A stretch of 64,000 nt of DNA from Dermatemys mawii (Eukaryota > Chordata > Testudines > Dermatemydidae): positions 19,006,246 to 19,070,245 of the forward strand of contig ML677335.1 in the NCBI GenBank assembly GCA_007922305.1, written 5' to 3'. A program made the position numbers and the translations under genes. Positions 11,771 to 23,592 of this stretch are shown here, piece after piece. Within the stretch, counting starts at the first letter, position 1, and the number at the start of each line of letters is the position of its first letter. The notes under the pieces were generated by a model, which was not told where the DNA came from, made no database searches, and saw nothing but the letters and a program-made list of their open reading frames with translations.

Positions 11771-12999
11771 CAAGAATCTTTTTAATTCTCTTCAAACAGT
11801 AATCTAAAATAAAATAAAAAACTTGGAATTAACATGTATGCTATGAGAGCAGCCTCAAAATCTTATTCTTTCCTCTATTTCTCTTCTGTGCTATATCCCC
11901 CACGTGTCCTGTAGTGATCAGTTTTAATTGTAAATTCATTCTCTTGTTATATAAAGTGTCATATACACCTATAATGATATATTCTGTACAAATGTTAATA
12001 GGTGGATTATTAAAATAAAGCTCTGTGGTATTACATATATCTTTCATTTGCATGAGATTTTACAATCTACTGCATATGTGCTTTTTCATTAAGAGAATGT
12101 GAAGGAGTGTAATAATTTCTGTACAGGTTGGCTTTACATTTCTCCATAAACTGGGCTCTGGAATGTTTGGTCTAATTTGAGACCATCGTGGTGATCTATA
12201 AGAGAATGACATAGAAGTCATTTTTGTGTGTGTGTGTGTGTGAAATCTCTTTTGGTTCTTCCAATTTTTTCTAATTTATTTTGTATCTTTTTCAGTCTTC
12301 AGCAAATGGGGTTTTTTTCCCCAGGTTTTTCTTTACTTTCTAAGAGTGTAACCACCAGACTGCTCTCCAACTAGCACATAACCATTCTTCCCAGTAAACA
12401 TCAAAGCATATTTCTAGCAATAATGTCTTTCATAGCAACGCCTAGTGTAAAATGGACCCATGCCATTATTTTTCTGACTAGTAAAATTGTGCATATAATG
12501 ATACAAATACTTTTACAAAAAAATTGAATCAAAAATATGTTTCTTCTCAAGATGACCTTCAAAGAAAAAACAACTTTTGCCCACTTTTGCTTCTTTATGA
12601 GGTTTAATAGCTGGAAAGATTACTTTTTGTTATTTATAAAGCCTTTTTCTGGTTGTAGTTTATATTAGAAATTCAGGTCCCATCTTGCTTATGAAGACTC
12701 TGGGATGACTAGAGAACTAGTTAAATGGTGAAAACATAAGAGCAAGAGAATGAAAGTTGAGCAATTGAAAGGGGAAGGGATTTTTAGTCACAAATACTTT
12801 GATTTTTAATTTGTTGTTATTAGTGCCTCTTTAGCTTGAGTCTTTTGGCTAAAGAAAGCCTCTGTTAAAGATTCAGCACCTTCACCTCTTCAAGTTAGAG
12901 TCAGAACTCACAATAGAAGTGCCTAACATCCCTGAGGTCATCCAACAAAGCCAGGAAAGACTGCAAAGAAGTCTTCAAACCATCTTAAATATCTAATAG
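11771..12999. other. Non-coding with a short (TG)n microsatellite
   Basis: Nothing gene-like. A (TG)n run of about nine units lies near 12225-12242. Confidence 0.5.
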
Positions 13000-13112
13000 A
13001 GGATTCCCCCCTCTGTGACATAATTAATATCAAATACAGGATTTCCCCCTCTGTGACATAATTAATTAGCTTTTTCCCAGCTTGAGGAGATTGGATTAAT
13101 TTGAATCAGGGT
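13000..13112 (+). repeat. Partial LTR copy with 39-bp tandem start
   Basis: Positions 13051-13110 repeat 9632-9691 with about 4 differences ('ctgtgacataattaatta' through 'ggattaatttgaatcagg'). Just upstream, 'ccctctgtgacataattaat' also occurs 39 bp earlier, starting near 13009, giving a short tandem duplication. Only this terminal piece of the 9.6-kb LTR-like element is present here. Confidence 0.65.
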
Positions 13113-15764
13113 AGTGAGGATGTCTGGGTGAAGGGGTTGGCCATGGCTGAACATCAATTAACCAGCACAGCCTGCTTTGCCGGACCATAAAGTCTTCCCC
13201 ATCATGTACTGAATTAAAAGGAAAGATATAAATTAGGCATCTAGTAATGTTTAATGAAATCTTGCTATCAGTTAATGAAGATCCGAAGACTAAGTGCTCA
13301 ACAGCACTTATTAACTGATTGACTCTTTTTAAATGTATTTCTTACATTTCACAAATCTGTTAAGACGTTGCCAAGGCTTTGTAGGAGAATCCAATTTCTG
13401 TTTGTTAAATGAACGTGAAAGTTGTAGCATTAATGATTAGATAGAAATTGGGCCAATCCCAGAGTACTATTGCATTGACAGCCAGCGCGTTTTGAAGTGC
13501 AATTGTATCTCAGAGAAATTGAAGCATTAGTAGTTCAAAGAAGCCCTAAAAATAATATTCAAAGTCATTAAAGGGATCATTCACATTCTTTTTCTAAATA
13601 TAGAGAATTATAATGGTTACATCTCGACTTTGAATCACTATGCAGTCCAATGGTTTTCTTGAATAGTTTCATAAGAATATAACTTCCCACCCCAAGTATG
13701 TTTTAATTAATAAAAGAAAAGATAAGCAACTTCATATCCATCTTGTGGTCTGTAAGCTTACCTGCCATGGTATTCACACTTTAAATTATAATATAGGTTA
13801 CATATAGAAAAATAGAAAGTAAGCACTAAAATAAAAAAATATCATGTGACATTTTAGGAAAATAAATCTGGATTAGACAATGCTTATAAGGTTTCAGAGC
13901 TGCCAAGTTAAAATCTGAGTTGCATGGGAGGTTAAGAGAGTACAAACTCTGTTAGTCCTAATCCTGTCAGCGGAAAGCTTTCAAGGCTCCAGTGAATTTT
14001 GTGCTTTATTTGATGTGGAATGTGTGTGGGGTGAGTCACAGGTCTTACATAGCTGGCTTGAGATATGTCTAAATAAAACTGCATTCAGAGAAAGGAAAAT
14101 ACTGCTGAAGGAAAGACAGCAGCAAGTCCTTTCCTATCTATAGTCCTGCACTGCTTTTTATTGTGCAACTGCATCAGGAGGCTCCAGGACTATGGTTTTA
14201 AATGGTCTTTTACTACTAAGGGCACATACACTTTGTAACCTCTGTCAGCTGAGCTTATTGCACACACCAGGTCTCCTTGCACCTCTCCATTCCACCACGT
14301 AAACCTCCTGTATGCCTCTCTCCCATCCGCCTTTATTTCAGGGGCTCTCTGCAAACTCTCTCCAATCTCCCCCTCACAGGAGTGTTGTATGGCTCCCTTC
14401 TGCCTCCCCCTTACCAAGGTCCCTACTCATCCTCCCTCCCTTGTAGGGGCTCTGTATGTTCCCTCATTCTTCTCATGCTCCCATCTCCTATACCAGAAGC
14501 TACCTCTCTTCCTCCCAATGCCAGGGTCATCCACTCTCTTCCTCCAAGGAGAGAGAATGGGTGACCCTGGTATAGGGAGAGAGAACAGGTTACAATGGGA
14601 TGAGAGACACATAGGGGACCACAGAACTTCTGGCATAAAGGAGGAGAGTTGCAGGCAGCCCCAGAAATGAGGGGTGGCACACAGGAACGTTGTGGAGCTG
14701 AGGAGGAGGGAATGGAACTGGGCTACATGACGCCTTGTTCAATGCCATCACCCCTGGTCACTCTGGCAGGTGCAACAGTTCTTTTGTAGGAGAGGGAGGT
14801 ATGCAAGGAGCCCAGAGTATGTGCAAGAAGCTCAGTCTAGTTCTTATCACTCAAGAATTTAGTGGCTTCATTTATTTATTGGTTTAAAAACGTACAAGGC
14901 TAAGCAAATAAATGATTGTTTAAAGTTATCAGAAGACAAATCTTGAAGTTTAGAATGTAATCAGCCACCTGTCTCAGTAAGAGACTCAATGCCCCACCTT
15001 CCTCCCCCCCAAAAAACACCTTCCTTAGAGCTGTTACTGGTGTGAACCAAGGAGACAAATGTCACCAGCAGAAAAAATAGTTGCACAACTTGACCTGTAA
15101 TTGACATTCACAAAGGAGAAGTTGTAAATTACACATCAATATCCCCTTGCAGCCCTTTCACCTTAACTAGCACTTGATCAGAAATAGTGTTTTAGATATA
15201 TAATCTCAGTTTAAAATGATCAATTTCAGGAAAAAAAGTTACAAAAATGTTCTTTATTCAAAAATATTTTGTTATTTCCAAATAATACAGCTAGCTTTGG
15301 TATATGATATATATGATTTGGTATATGGTGTTCATTTTAATAGACAGAACCACTGCTTGACACTTAGACATGGTAAAGAATATGTGGACCAAAACATCTG
15401 ACATGTAAAAAAGCCAAATTATAACAGATCAGCCATATAAATATTTTGAGAAAAAAGAGTTAAGTGTTCCTCTGCTTTTGCAGATAGTAGACACACGAGT
15501 ATAGGCACTTACCCAGGTGGAGTTTCATTAAAGAATCTTCCGTCTGGGTGTAAGGATAACTACTTGTAGCGTTGGTCTCTAAATGGTGACAATAATATAA
15601 ATAAGACACAGTGAGGAATAACTTGTTCTCCCCTCTATGTGCAGCTTTATGTAGGGAATAAGTTAGGCCCAGTTGAGATAGCATGATATAATAGTTAGAG
15701 AGGGCCTCACAGACCTCCATTCTATTTCTGGCTCTGCTAATTACTGGCTATATCATCTTGGATG
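13113..15764. other. Non-coding; pyrimidine/purine-skewed patch at 14.26-14.72 kb
   Basis: No gene recognised. Between about 14260 and 14720 the sequence is more GC-rich and strongly C/T-rich then A/G-rich, producing overlapping open frames on both strands (up to 95 codons) of serine, proline and leucine composition. These look compositional rather than coding. Confidence 0.45.
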
Positions 15765-16010
15765 CATAAGAACATAAGAACAGTCATAGTGGGTCAGACC
15801 AAAGGTCCGTCTAGCACAGTATCCTGTCTTCCAACAGTGGCTAATGCCAAATGCCCCAGAGGGAATGAACAGAACAGGTAATCAAGTGATCCATGCAATG
15901 TCGCCCATTTCCAACTTTGGGCAGTCATCGTCTCCCTTCAGGTCACCAAGGGCCTATGCCCATTACTCTAATAGCATCTAACATCCATGGTCCCATATTT
16001 GTTGCCTGAA
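15765..16010 (-). mobile_element. CR1 LINE 3' end
   Basis: Read on the minus strand the block ends 'ctgttcttatgttcttatgc', the octamer-repeat tail of a CR1 subfamily, preceded by 'acctttggtctgacccacta', which is the conserved CR1 3' untranslated segment. Upstream similarity fades by about 16010, so this is a strongly 5'-truncated insertion without coding sequence. Confidence 0.8.
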
Positions 16011-17456
16011 GCCTAGATGACTGTAACACCCCATATGATAGCTAGAGCTGTCATTCACAATCAGTCATAAACTCTAGCTTGCTGGTAGTGATACAAGGGA
16101 ACTGGAGTATCTGGGGAATTACTTATATGACTTCTGGTTAGCCAGTGGGGTAAAACCAAAGTCCTCTCTGTTTTGCTGATTTGGTGTGACTTAATAATAA
16201 AGGACACCCAGTCTTGGGCTGTGACTGCCCTGCTCTAAGCAATTTGTCCTGAATTGATACTCTCAGTTGTGTCCCACCAGAGGCCGCATCCTTACAGCTT
16301 AGGAAGAAAATCTTCTGGAGTTGGAGGCAAAATATTCTTCATGATGGACCCTAAACTCTGGAATACATTTCTGGAATAATTACAAAAAAGCCCATGTCTA
16401 AGCATCTTCTGTGTGAATCCCACCTAGTTGTCATAAAAATGAAGGTATAGGGGGAGAGAGAGAGAGAGAGAGAGAATACAAAATTAGGAGGCTGGACAAG
16501 TTTATTGACTTCAGATCTTACAATGATTAGCCTGAGGCTCAGGTCATGACTGGCAGGCCCATGGGGCTGTGGTGATTACTGAGTGAACTGAATTGGATAT
16601 AGTTTTTAGTGATAATCTTTTCAGACTTTTGCTGGCATTTCCTCTATTTATTTCTTCCTATTGCAAATTATGTTTGGGAAGATGCAAGACTGATGTTGGC
16701 CCAGTTGGGAGTGGTCATATAGGTAGGTACGTAGAGGCAAGAGTGCTCAAGTTCCAAGGGGACTGAGTGAAAGTGAGCTGTTGGTGAACATCTGGAGCTG
16801 TGCCAAGTTCCCACAGAACGCCAAGTGATATTGACATATCTGGGCACTGTGCTGTTGATGTGCTGTGGGAAGGAGTAGAGGTAGTGAAGCTTCACTCCAA
16901 AGAAGTAGAAAGTAGCACTGCAAATGATAAGCATTTTTATTTTAATTCACAGATGTTATTTGGGTGTAGGATGCATTTACCTTACCTGTGTTCAGAGGTA
17001 CTGGTGATAATTGTGGTGCCTTCTGGAAAAGACCCAGGAAATACAGCTGCTTAGCTAGTTCTTAGGCTTTGTCTTCAGTTGGAAAAAGGTTGAGTTGAAA
17101 ACTGTGGGGGAGCCCAGGGGTTTACCTTGACCTGATAAGTCATGTGAAAATTACAAACTGCTTTCTCTTCACTAGAACTTTTTCCTGTGTTTAGTTAACT
17201 TTTGTTAAGAATACACCTTTTCTCCTAGTAAGGATGAGGGAAGGGGCCCCAATCTACTTTCTGTGTTCCTGCCTGTTGGGTGTTTCTAATATATAACATC
17301 TAAGTTCTGAGTCAGTGCATAGCACGCTGCATTAGCACCTGGCCTACAACTACATGCAAATTAAGCTGTTGGTTATCATCTGTAAAGTCTTGAATAGTCT
17401 GAATCCTAGTTATCTGAAAATCGGCCTTTGCCATTCTCCCCTGCTATGGTTGCTAC
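16011..17456. other. Non-coding with (GA)n microsatellite
   Basis: A (GA)n run of about 12 units lies near 16450-16474. Open frames on both strands around 16668-17054 (88 and 84 codons) overlap each other and have no recognisable domain. Confidence 0.5.
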
Positions 17457-17638
17457 ATTGTATTATCAAGAATCAGAGAGGTAGCCGTGTTAGTCTGGAT
17501 TTGCAGAAGCGACAAAGAGTCCTGTGGCACCTTAAAAACTAACAAAAGTATTGAAGCATAAGCTTTCATGGGCTAGTACCCACTTCGTCAGATGCATGCA
17601 GTGGAAGTATCCAGAGGCAGGTATAAAAATTGTATTAT
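17457..17638 (-). mobile_element. Penelope-like element 3' end with 10-bp target duplication
   Basis: The insert at 17467-17628 is the reverse complement of the 3' terminus seen at 28700-28835 (markers 'gtagccgtgttagtctgg', 'gtcctgtggcacctta', 'cccacttcgtc'). It is flanked by exact direct repeats ATTGTATTAT at 17457-17466 and 17629-17638. The link to Penelope-like retroelements comes from the copy at 28.3 kb, which carries a recognisable GIY-YIG-type remnant upstream of the same terminus. No coding sequence is present here. Confidence 0.75.
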
Positions 17639-17734
17639 ACAAGTCTTGCTGTCTGTCCCTCATAGCTGAACTCCTCAGGCCTGGCTTCAGGGCAATTTTA
17701 GTGGAAAGATCTTGGCTTTCCCAAGGAGGTAAGT

Positions 17735-17884
17735 AACATTATCTCAGTTATATGGGGAAACTGAGGCAAAAGCAATGAAATGACTTGCCCAAGGTCACTC
17801 ATCAAGCCAGTGGCAGAGCTGGGACTAGACCCAGGCCTCCTGAGTCCCAATCCAGGGCTCTGTCAAGAAGGCCACACTGCCTTC
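17735..17884 (+). mobile_element. MIR-type SINE
   Basis: The sequence 'ggggaaactgaggcaaaag', then 'tgacttgcccaaggtcac', then 'agtggcagagctgggacta' and 'acccaggcctcctgagtcc' follows the MIR/CORE-SINE consensus in order. It is the 3' half of the element in + orientation and is heavily diverged, as expected for this ancient family. Confidence 0.85.
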
Positions 17885-20816
17885 CAAACAAGTACCAATA
17901 TTTACAAATAAATAAAGTCATTACAAAGTCCTAATATTTTGCTTTTAGAAATTTTATATAAACTGTTTAAAATAAGACATTTCTAATAGACTGGAATTAA
18001 TTTGCATCATTCACCAAACACAGAAGAATCAAAAGCACTCTGGCATTTTCCTATGATCCATTCTTTACAAAATAATATCCATAACTGTCATGAAACAAAG
18101 GGTAAGTCACAGGTCTTACATACAATCTTGGCAGGATTTCAGAGCATCCTTTGTAGTAGGATTTTTGAATTAAAATGTACTGTGATATTAACAGTAAGTG
18201 TCTGGAGTCTCAGCATGATTTTAGAAGCTTCCAGCAGAGTAAGGGAAAGAGCAGAATTTTTGGATAGAAATACCTGCTCTCTTGCTGGGCCCAACAGGGT
18301 TCCTGGAAAAACTGTTTCAATATGACCCCCAAATCTTTAACTTTAAAAGTGTTAAAATAACAACAGTCAGAAGGAGCACACACAGCTATCTCTCTTTCCT
18401 GTAAAATCCTCCCTGCGGCTAAATCTTTTCAGTTGGAATCCACTGTGAGTGCAGCTAAATATTTGATACAGGAGTCCAAAGTAAGTACTATTTGTATTCT
18501 ACCAGATGGAACAGAGCTATGAATTACTGTAAGTGGTTGGTACATTTTTTCCAGCCTATACAGTGAATCATAAAACTTAATTTTAATGAATAGAGGAAAG
18601 GAAGCTATAAATAATGCCTGTAAAATTTTGTTGTTAGATTGAAGTGAAATGGTGGGCTGTAGGAAATGTTTTTCTTTTCCAAAGCAGGTGTGAATTGTTG
18701 TATGAGCTAATTATATAGCAGTGTACATAATGCTGCCTCTAATGTTATTTCAGTCTGTGCCTTCAAATTTATGGTGTTTCATAATCAAGTGTCTCTGGCA
18801 TTGTGTTTCTTTCTTCTTCCAAAAAGTTGTAATTTCATTGAATGCATTTCTTCTACAGCAATTGTATTAATTCTGTATTTTAGATTTAAAAAAATCATAC
18901 TTCATTACAGCTGAAACTTTTTCAGGTTGCACGTTTTACTGGTTTTAGATGAACATTTATTTCCATATTTGGTTATAAACTGATGTGCATGTGTAAGTAT
19001 TATTTAGGCTAAACTGAGAGTTATGCTCAGACATTGCCATCAAGATGAGAATGTATCCTCAAGGTTTTTTTACCGGCATCTGCACTGCTATATATACTTA
19101 CTGCTTTATGAGAATACTTGACAGATATTATAACTTTACAGCAGATATTGTTACATTGTTTTTTCTTTTCAACGTTGTGAAAGAACATGGTCTTCCATGG
19201 CTTAATTTTATAAATTCAGGAAAGAATAAAAAACATTTTATGTCCATAGGAAACTATAATATTTTAAAACATAAGCACAGTTTATTGGGGGAAATGTTTT
19301 AAAAAGTGTAAACAATCACAAGAAACATAGTTCTTGCAACTCATAAAACAAGGGAAGAATTTGACTTCGATCTACTGAAGTACTCCTGATTTGCAGGATA
19401 ATCTGGGAAGTGGTCTTGCAGCCTTCAGCAGCTTAAGAGAGGACAAAGACCTCTTTGGAATTAGAAGAGAGGACATTTCTAAATAGTAGTAGAGGCATTT
19501 CAGAAGCACCTAAACTTCAGGTCCCTTTGGGACTATGAATTACACACTAGTGACCAGTAATTGCCTGCAGTACAAGATTTAATGTGACTCTGCTTTGTTG
19601 GATACAAATTGAGTTTTGCTAATATTACATAGTAGCTTGTTATGCACAGATGGTTTCCAAAAGAATAGTTACATTACCTTCATTACAGTTCAGCTGGAGA
19701 TCTATGCTTAACCATATTTCAGTAACAAATAAAAGAAAACTTTTTAGGAAATGTGGCATAAATTATATTCACAGGGTTTTATGTAAATTAGATCTATTTC
19801 CTCTCCTCCTTCCCCCTACTGCCCAAATGTGGCATGATGGATGGGCCTGGGAGTGAAGGCTCAATTTTGGGGATCTTCAGCAACCTTCAGGCAGCAATAC
19901 TTTCAGGAAATATCATTTGTAATTGAACTTCATTTCCCCAAAGAGATGCGGTGGCAATTTACATTTGTTTTTGTACTGGGATGGGCCAATGACATTTTCT
20001 TTTGATGGCACTGCTGGCACAGACACTGAAGCTAAGAGAAAAACTGAAGGAAACTGGAGAGCATATGGAGAATGAAAATATCACTGATCCCTGCCCCCTT
20101 TGTTTGGGATGGCTAAAAGAGAAGGTGCCAGGAGCAGTTAATTGATTTCTGGAACTGTAGTAGCTAATGAAAGGAGCCCAACTTGTGAGCTGTGATTTTT
20201 CCACTTTTATTTTCAGAAATATTACAACGACAGCCCTTCTTAGGGTCAGAATCTGATACCCTTTCCTTAGCAGGACCATTCCTGGAGGAAGGTACTACCT
20301 GACATGATTGGTTTGCCTTCTGAAAGCTCTTCTTACATAGAAAAGGTCCAGGTCAAATTTTTGAAGCATCTATGTCACTTTTGAAAATGGAATTTGGGCT
20401 CCAAGTCATTCAGGTGATTTAAAATTTTTTACTCTAAGTTTTAAATAAAAAAGAAGAAAATAAAGCTTCAGTATTCACCAATCATAAGGAAACTTCTTAG
20501 TCTTTTGCAGAAAGAACAACATTCTGATGTTCCTAAGATGCTAATGTATAACTTCCCAAATATCTTTCTTTATTTCATCACTGATTTCTGTGCACTAGTT
20601 CTTGTCAAGATCTTCTTAATATACCTGATTTGAAGTTTGTAGAATGAGTCATTTGAGATAAGTCAAAGCAAATAGAAATTAAAAAAAAATATTGATGCAC
20701 AAAAATATGCAATATTTCTACTGTGTTTCAATTTAGGACAAAAAAAGAAGCTCAAGCTCTTGCAGGATGGGGAATAAACATTTTCTGCCCAGCTCTAATT
20801 AGTAGGTAACTTTTTA
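17885..20816. other. Non-coding, nothing recognised
   Basis: AT-rich. The open frames at 18002-18325 (107 codons) and 19959-20279 (106 codons, minus) have no recognisable domain and no splice-site context. Treated as intron. Confidence 0.5.
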
Positions 20817-21125
20817 CAGGACTTGTCTTCACTGCAGTATTAGCTGGCAGTTTAACTCAAGTGTTGCCCTTAACCCACTTCTCATCCACATACACAAATC
20901 TCTATCTCCAGTAAAGTAGTGCTTTAAACTCAAGACAGTTGTCCTGTTATGGAGTATGGGTTGCAGCCTGAGTGTTTCTGAACATTCAAGATAGTAATGC
21001 AGTGAGGATAGAGCTGCGGGCTACACCTTGAGCTAGCTCAATTCATCAGCTGCTAATCACATATAGTTCTAGTGTTGTTTCACAGTGCAGCTGCTCTCTC
21101 ACTCAAGCTAGAGTTGTCAAACTAA

Positions 21126-22580
21126 GGGCATGGTTACACTTACAGGTTTATAGCAGTATTGGTTATAGCTGTTGTCAGGATTGCCTCCCCACTCTGAACT
21201 CTAGGGTACAGATGTGGGGACCCGCCTGAAAAAAGAAACAACCCCACCACCTTATTTTACCAGCTTAGGTTATCTCTTCTACCCCCAGAACACAAACGTC
21301 TCCTATGTCTGGAACTAACTGCTGCCACCACCAAGCTCAATATTCCAAAAAACAGGACAAAGGGGAGTTTGGGACCCTTCTTTCCCTTTCCACTAAACCC
21401 CCAAACTTCTTCGCTCCCTGGGAAGCTTGAGAGAAAAGCCTCGCCTGATCCGGTGAGACGTGCCTGATCCAAAACCAGGATCTTACACAATGGAAAACAA
21501 GCAGTCAGATTCTTAAAAGAAAGATTTTAATAAAAGAAAAAAAGAAAGGAATAAATCCCTTATAACCATCAATAGAACAGCATCTACAATAATCAGTAAA
21601 GAGTTACAGACAACCCTCTCCCCGAATTTCTCCTCCTGCTGAAGCTTACAGTATTAGAGAAACACAGAGAGAAATTTCTACCCACTGAAGAGTTTTCCAA
21701 GTGATAAAAAGAAGGTAAACTTACTCACTACCTTACTTGATAAAAACTGTTAGTAATAGTAAAAGAAATAGGTGTGGTTCATCCCATAGCCAAGTTGAAC
21801 AGAGAAGAGCCAGAGAGAAACTGAAACTTAAAATCCTTTGTCTCCTGAGGAATTTCTCATTGGTCAGTTGTCCACCTCTCAGGTTACCTTTAGCTTAACC
21901 CCTTACAGGTAAACAGTAATTCTAGGCTACTTTATATTTATGACAGCTGTCCTCATATACAGCTATAGGCATAGCACTATAGCATGTCCACACTGAGACT
22001 TGCCAGCGGTATAGTGTGGCCACATTTGCGGCACTTTCAGCGGCATGGGGAGTGCTGTATTATGGGCAGCTATCCCAGCATTCAGCTGGGTGCAACGTGC
22101 TTTTCAAACGAGGGGAGTGAGAGGGAGCGTGTTGTGTGTATGTGGAGGGAGAGAGTTCGTCCTTCTGAGAGCCTGTCAGTAAGTGTCCTTCGACAGAGAA
22201 GACTAGCAGGCTTTGTATTCCACACAGGCTCCCTCTGTAAACATTTGCATTGCTTATCTGCCAAGTTAAGAGGGAAACTCTGAAAAGGTACTTCCACATT
22301 CCTCCAGTCGAGTTCGAAACAAAGGGAAGAGACGTCAATTGCCTTAAATGGCTCCAGGCATCTCAAGAGATCACTTATAATGCAGTGAGTGTCCACATTC
22401 GTGCTGTAGCGCTACAGTGGGAGCGCTACAGCCCTTATTCCCCGTGCGGAGGTGGATTACCGGTAGTGCTATAACTCCAAGGTTATAGCACTCTATGTGC
22501 CTCCCCAGTGTGGACGAGCAGGAGGTTATAGCGCTCCTGGCAGCTTTATAGTACTATAAAGTGCCAGTGTAACCAAGGCC
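21126..22580. mobile_element. Inner MITE (PIF-Harbinger-like), interrupted by an LTR
   Basis: The left end 'gggcatggttacact' and the right end (reverse complement 'ggccttggttacactggcac') match. Both ends are flanked by TAA (21123-21125 and 22581-22583), the TWA duplication expected of PIF-Harbinger elements. Without the LTR it is about 680 bp. Internal sequence around 22380-22560 has several short inverted repeats of 'tagcgct' and 'gttatagc'. Open frames at 21984-22283 and on the opposite strand overlap and are not coding. Confidence 0.7.
21173..21945 (-). mobile_element. Solo LTR, 773 bp, with 5-bp target duplication
   Basis: On the minus strand the block starts 'TGTCATAAATATAAAG' and ends 'GGCAATCCTGACA', so it has TG...CA ends. 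Exact GCTGT repeats flank it (21168-21172 and 21946-21950). No internal retroviral or gypsy coding region is adjacent, so it is a solo LTR left by recombination. A TTTTATTAAAAT-rich stretch (about 21525, minus) may supply a polyadenylation signal. The LTR start is, from memory, a common motif in turtle LTR elements. Confidence 0.8.
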
Positions 22581-22949
22581 TAACTCAAGAGAAGTATGGA
22601 TAACACAAGTTAACTCTGCAGTGAAGACATACCCTTAGTGTGACAATCTATTGAAGATGCACTCTTCTTATGTTCCATGTACCACTTTTCACTTTCTCTG
22701 TAATGAGAGAGAATTTTGAATCCTCTGATCGTTATTAATTCTGGTAAATACTGAAAAACATTTTAAGAACTATTCAGATTTTTAAATGAATTGCTTAATT
22801 GTGTTTGCACTATTTTTGTGTTCACCTTCCATGAATATTGTAGAACTGAGTTTACTGGTAACACAATAGCAAATTTTAAGCAAACTATTCACTGGATAAA
22901 TTGTCTGTTTCAGTACTATTGATTTTAAGAATTACATTAATTTAATTGT

Positions 22950-23035
22950 TTCGTATTATGGTAGCACCTAAAAACCAAGTCATGGACCAAGACCCCTTTA
23001 GGCACTATACAAATACAGAACAAAGAGATAGTTCG
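22950..23035 (-). mobile_element. L2/L3-type LINE 3' tail, reverse orientation
   Basis: The block 'tattatggtagcacctaaaa', 'gtcatggaccaagacccc', 'ggcactatacaaatacagaa' is the reverse complement of the same LINE tail found at 7231-7327, and extends slightly further upstream. It stops at a run of 12-13 C residues (about 23038-23050). Confidence 0.65.
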
Positions 23036-23592
23036 CGCCCCCCCCCCCCACCAATTTACAATTCAAGGCTTTGTCTACACTAGCACTTTTGTCAGTTGGG
23101 GATATGAAAAAACACACCCCTCACCAACATAAGTTTCACAGGCAAAGTGCTAGCATGGACAGTGCTATGTCAGCAGGAGAGGCTCTCCTGCCACCATAGC
23201 AAACACCGCTTATTATGGGTGCTTTAATTATGTCAACAGGAGAGCTTTCTCCTGTTGGCAAAGAGCAGCTACATGGCAGACCTTACAGCAGCACAGCTGT
23301 AACGCTGTGCCTGAACTGTTCTGCAGTTCAGCATTCAGGAGTGGGAATAGCAGTGTGCACCAAAGTACTACACTGTAACTCCCTGGTGTGGATACTGCTG
23401 GCACACACTAAAAGGTTCCTAATTCACACTAATGTAATCCTATTCAAACAGGATTACATTAATGAGGACTAAGAACTTTTTAATTCATACCTTCAACATC
23501 TACACTGGGGAGTTACACACCACAGTTTGGTGTATGCTACTGTTCACACCCTGTTAGTCCAAACTGCAGGGCAGTGTAGACAAGCCCTAAGG
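23036..23592. mobile_element. Poly-C run and composite MITE
   Basis: After the C run, 'ggctttgtctacact' at 23067 and 'agtgtagacaagccc' ending at 23587 form inverted termini (flanking 'caa' and 'taa'). The left 250 bp ('ggagaggctctcctgcc', 'aacaggagagctttctcctgtt') and right 250 bp look like two different MITE families joined, so this may be one MITE inside or beside another. A perfect 12-bp-arm hairpin (arms 'taatgtaatcct' and 'aggattacatta') lies near 23432-23462. No coding sequence. Confidence 0.6.

Larger units (their letters stand above)
20817..22634. mobile_element. Outer MITE (PIF-Harbinger-like), host of nested insertions
   Basis: The left end 'cttgtcttcactgcag' and the right end (reverse complement 'gggtatgtcttcactgcag') form terminal inverted repeats, flanked by TTA at 20814-20816 and 22635-22637. 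A second MITE sits inside at 21126-22580, so the outer element proper is about 360 bp. TWA-type 3-bp duplications and short internal sequence without a gene are typical of PIF-Harbinger MITEs. Superfamily assignment is inference. Confidence 0.65.

Noticed and set aside
14260..14680. Overlapping frames of 69-95 codons on both strands
   Set aside because: They follow from the C/T-rich and A/G-rich composition, overlap each other, and show no domain or splice context.
14035..18122. 17-bp exact match 'gtcacaggtcttacata' at 14035-14051 and 18106-18122
   Set aside because: Similarity does not extend convincingly on either side, so it may be chance or too small a repeat remnant to interpret.
22060..22396. 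Frames of 92-104 codons on the minus strand
   Set aside because: They lie inside the inner MITE next to its structured GC-rich part, overlap each other and a + strand frame, and carry no transposase motif.
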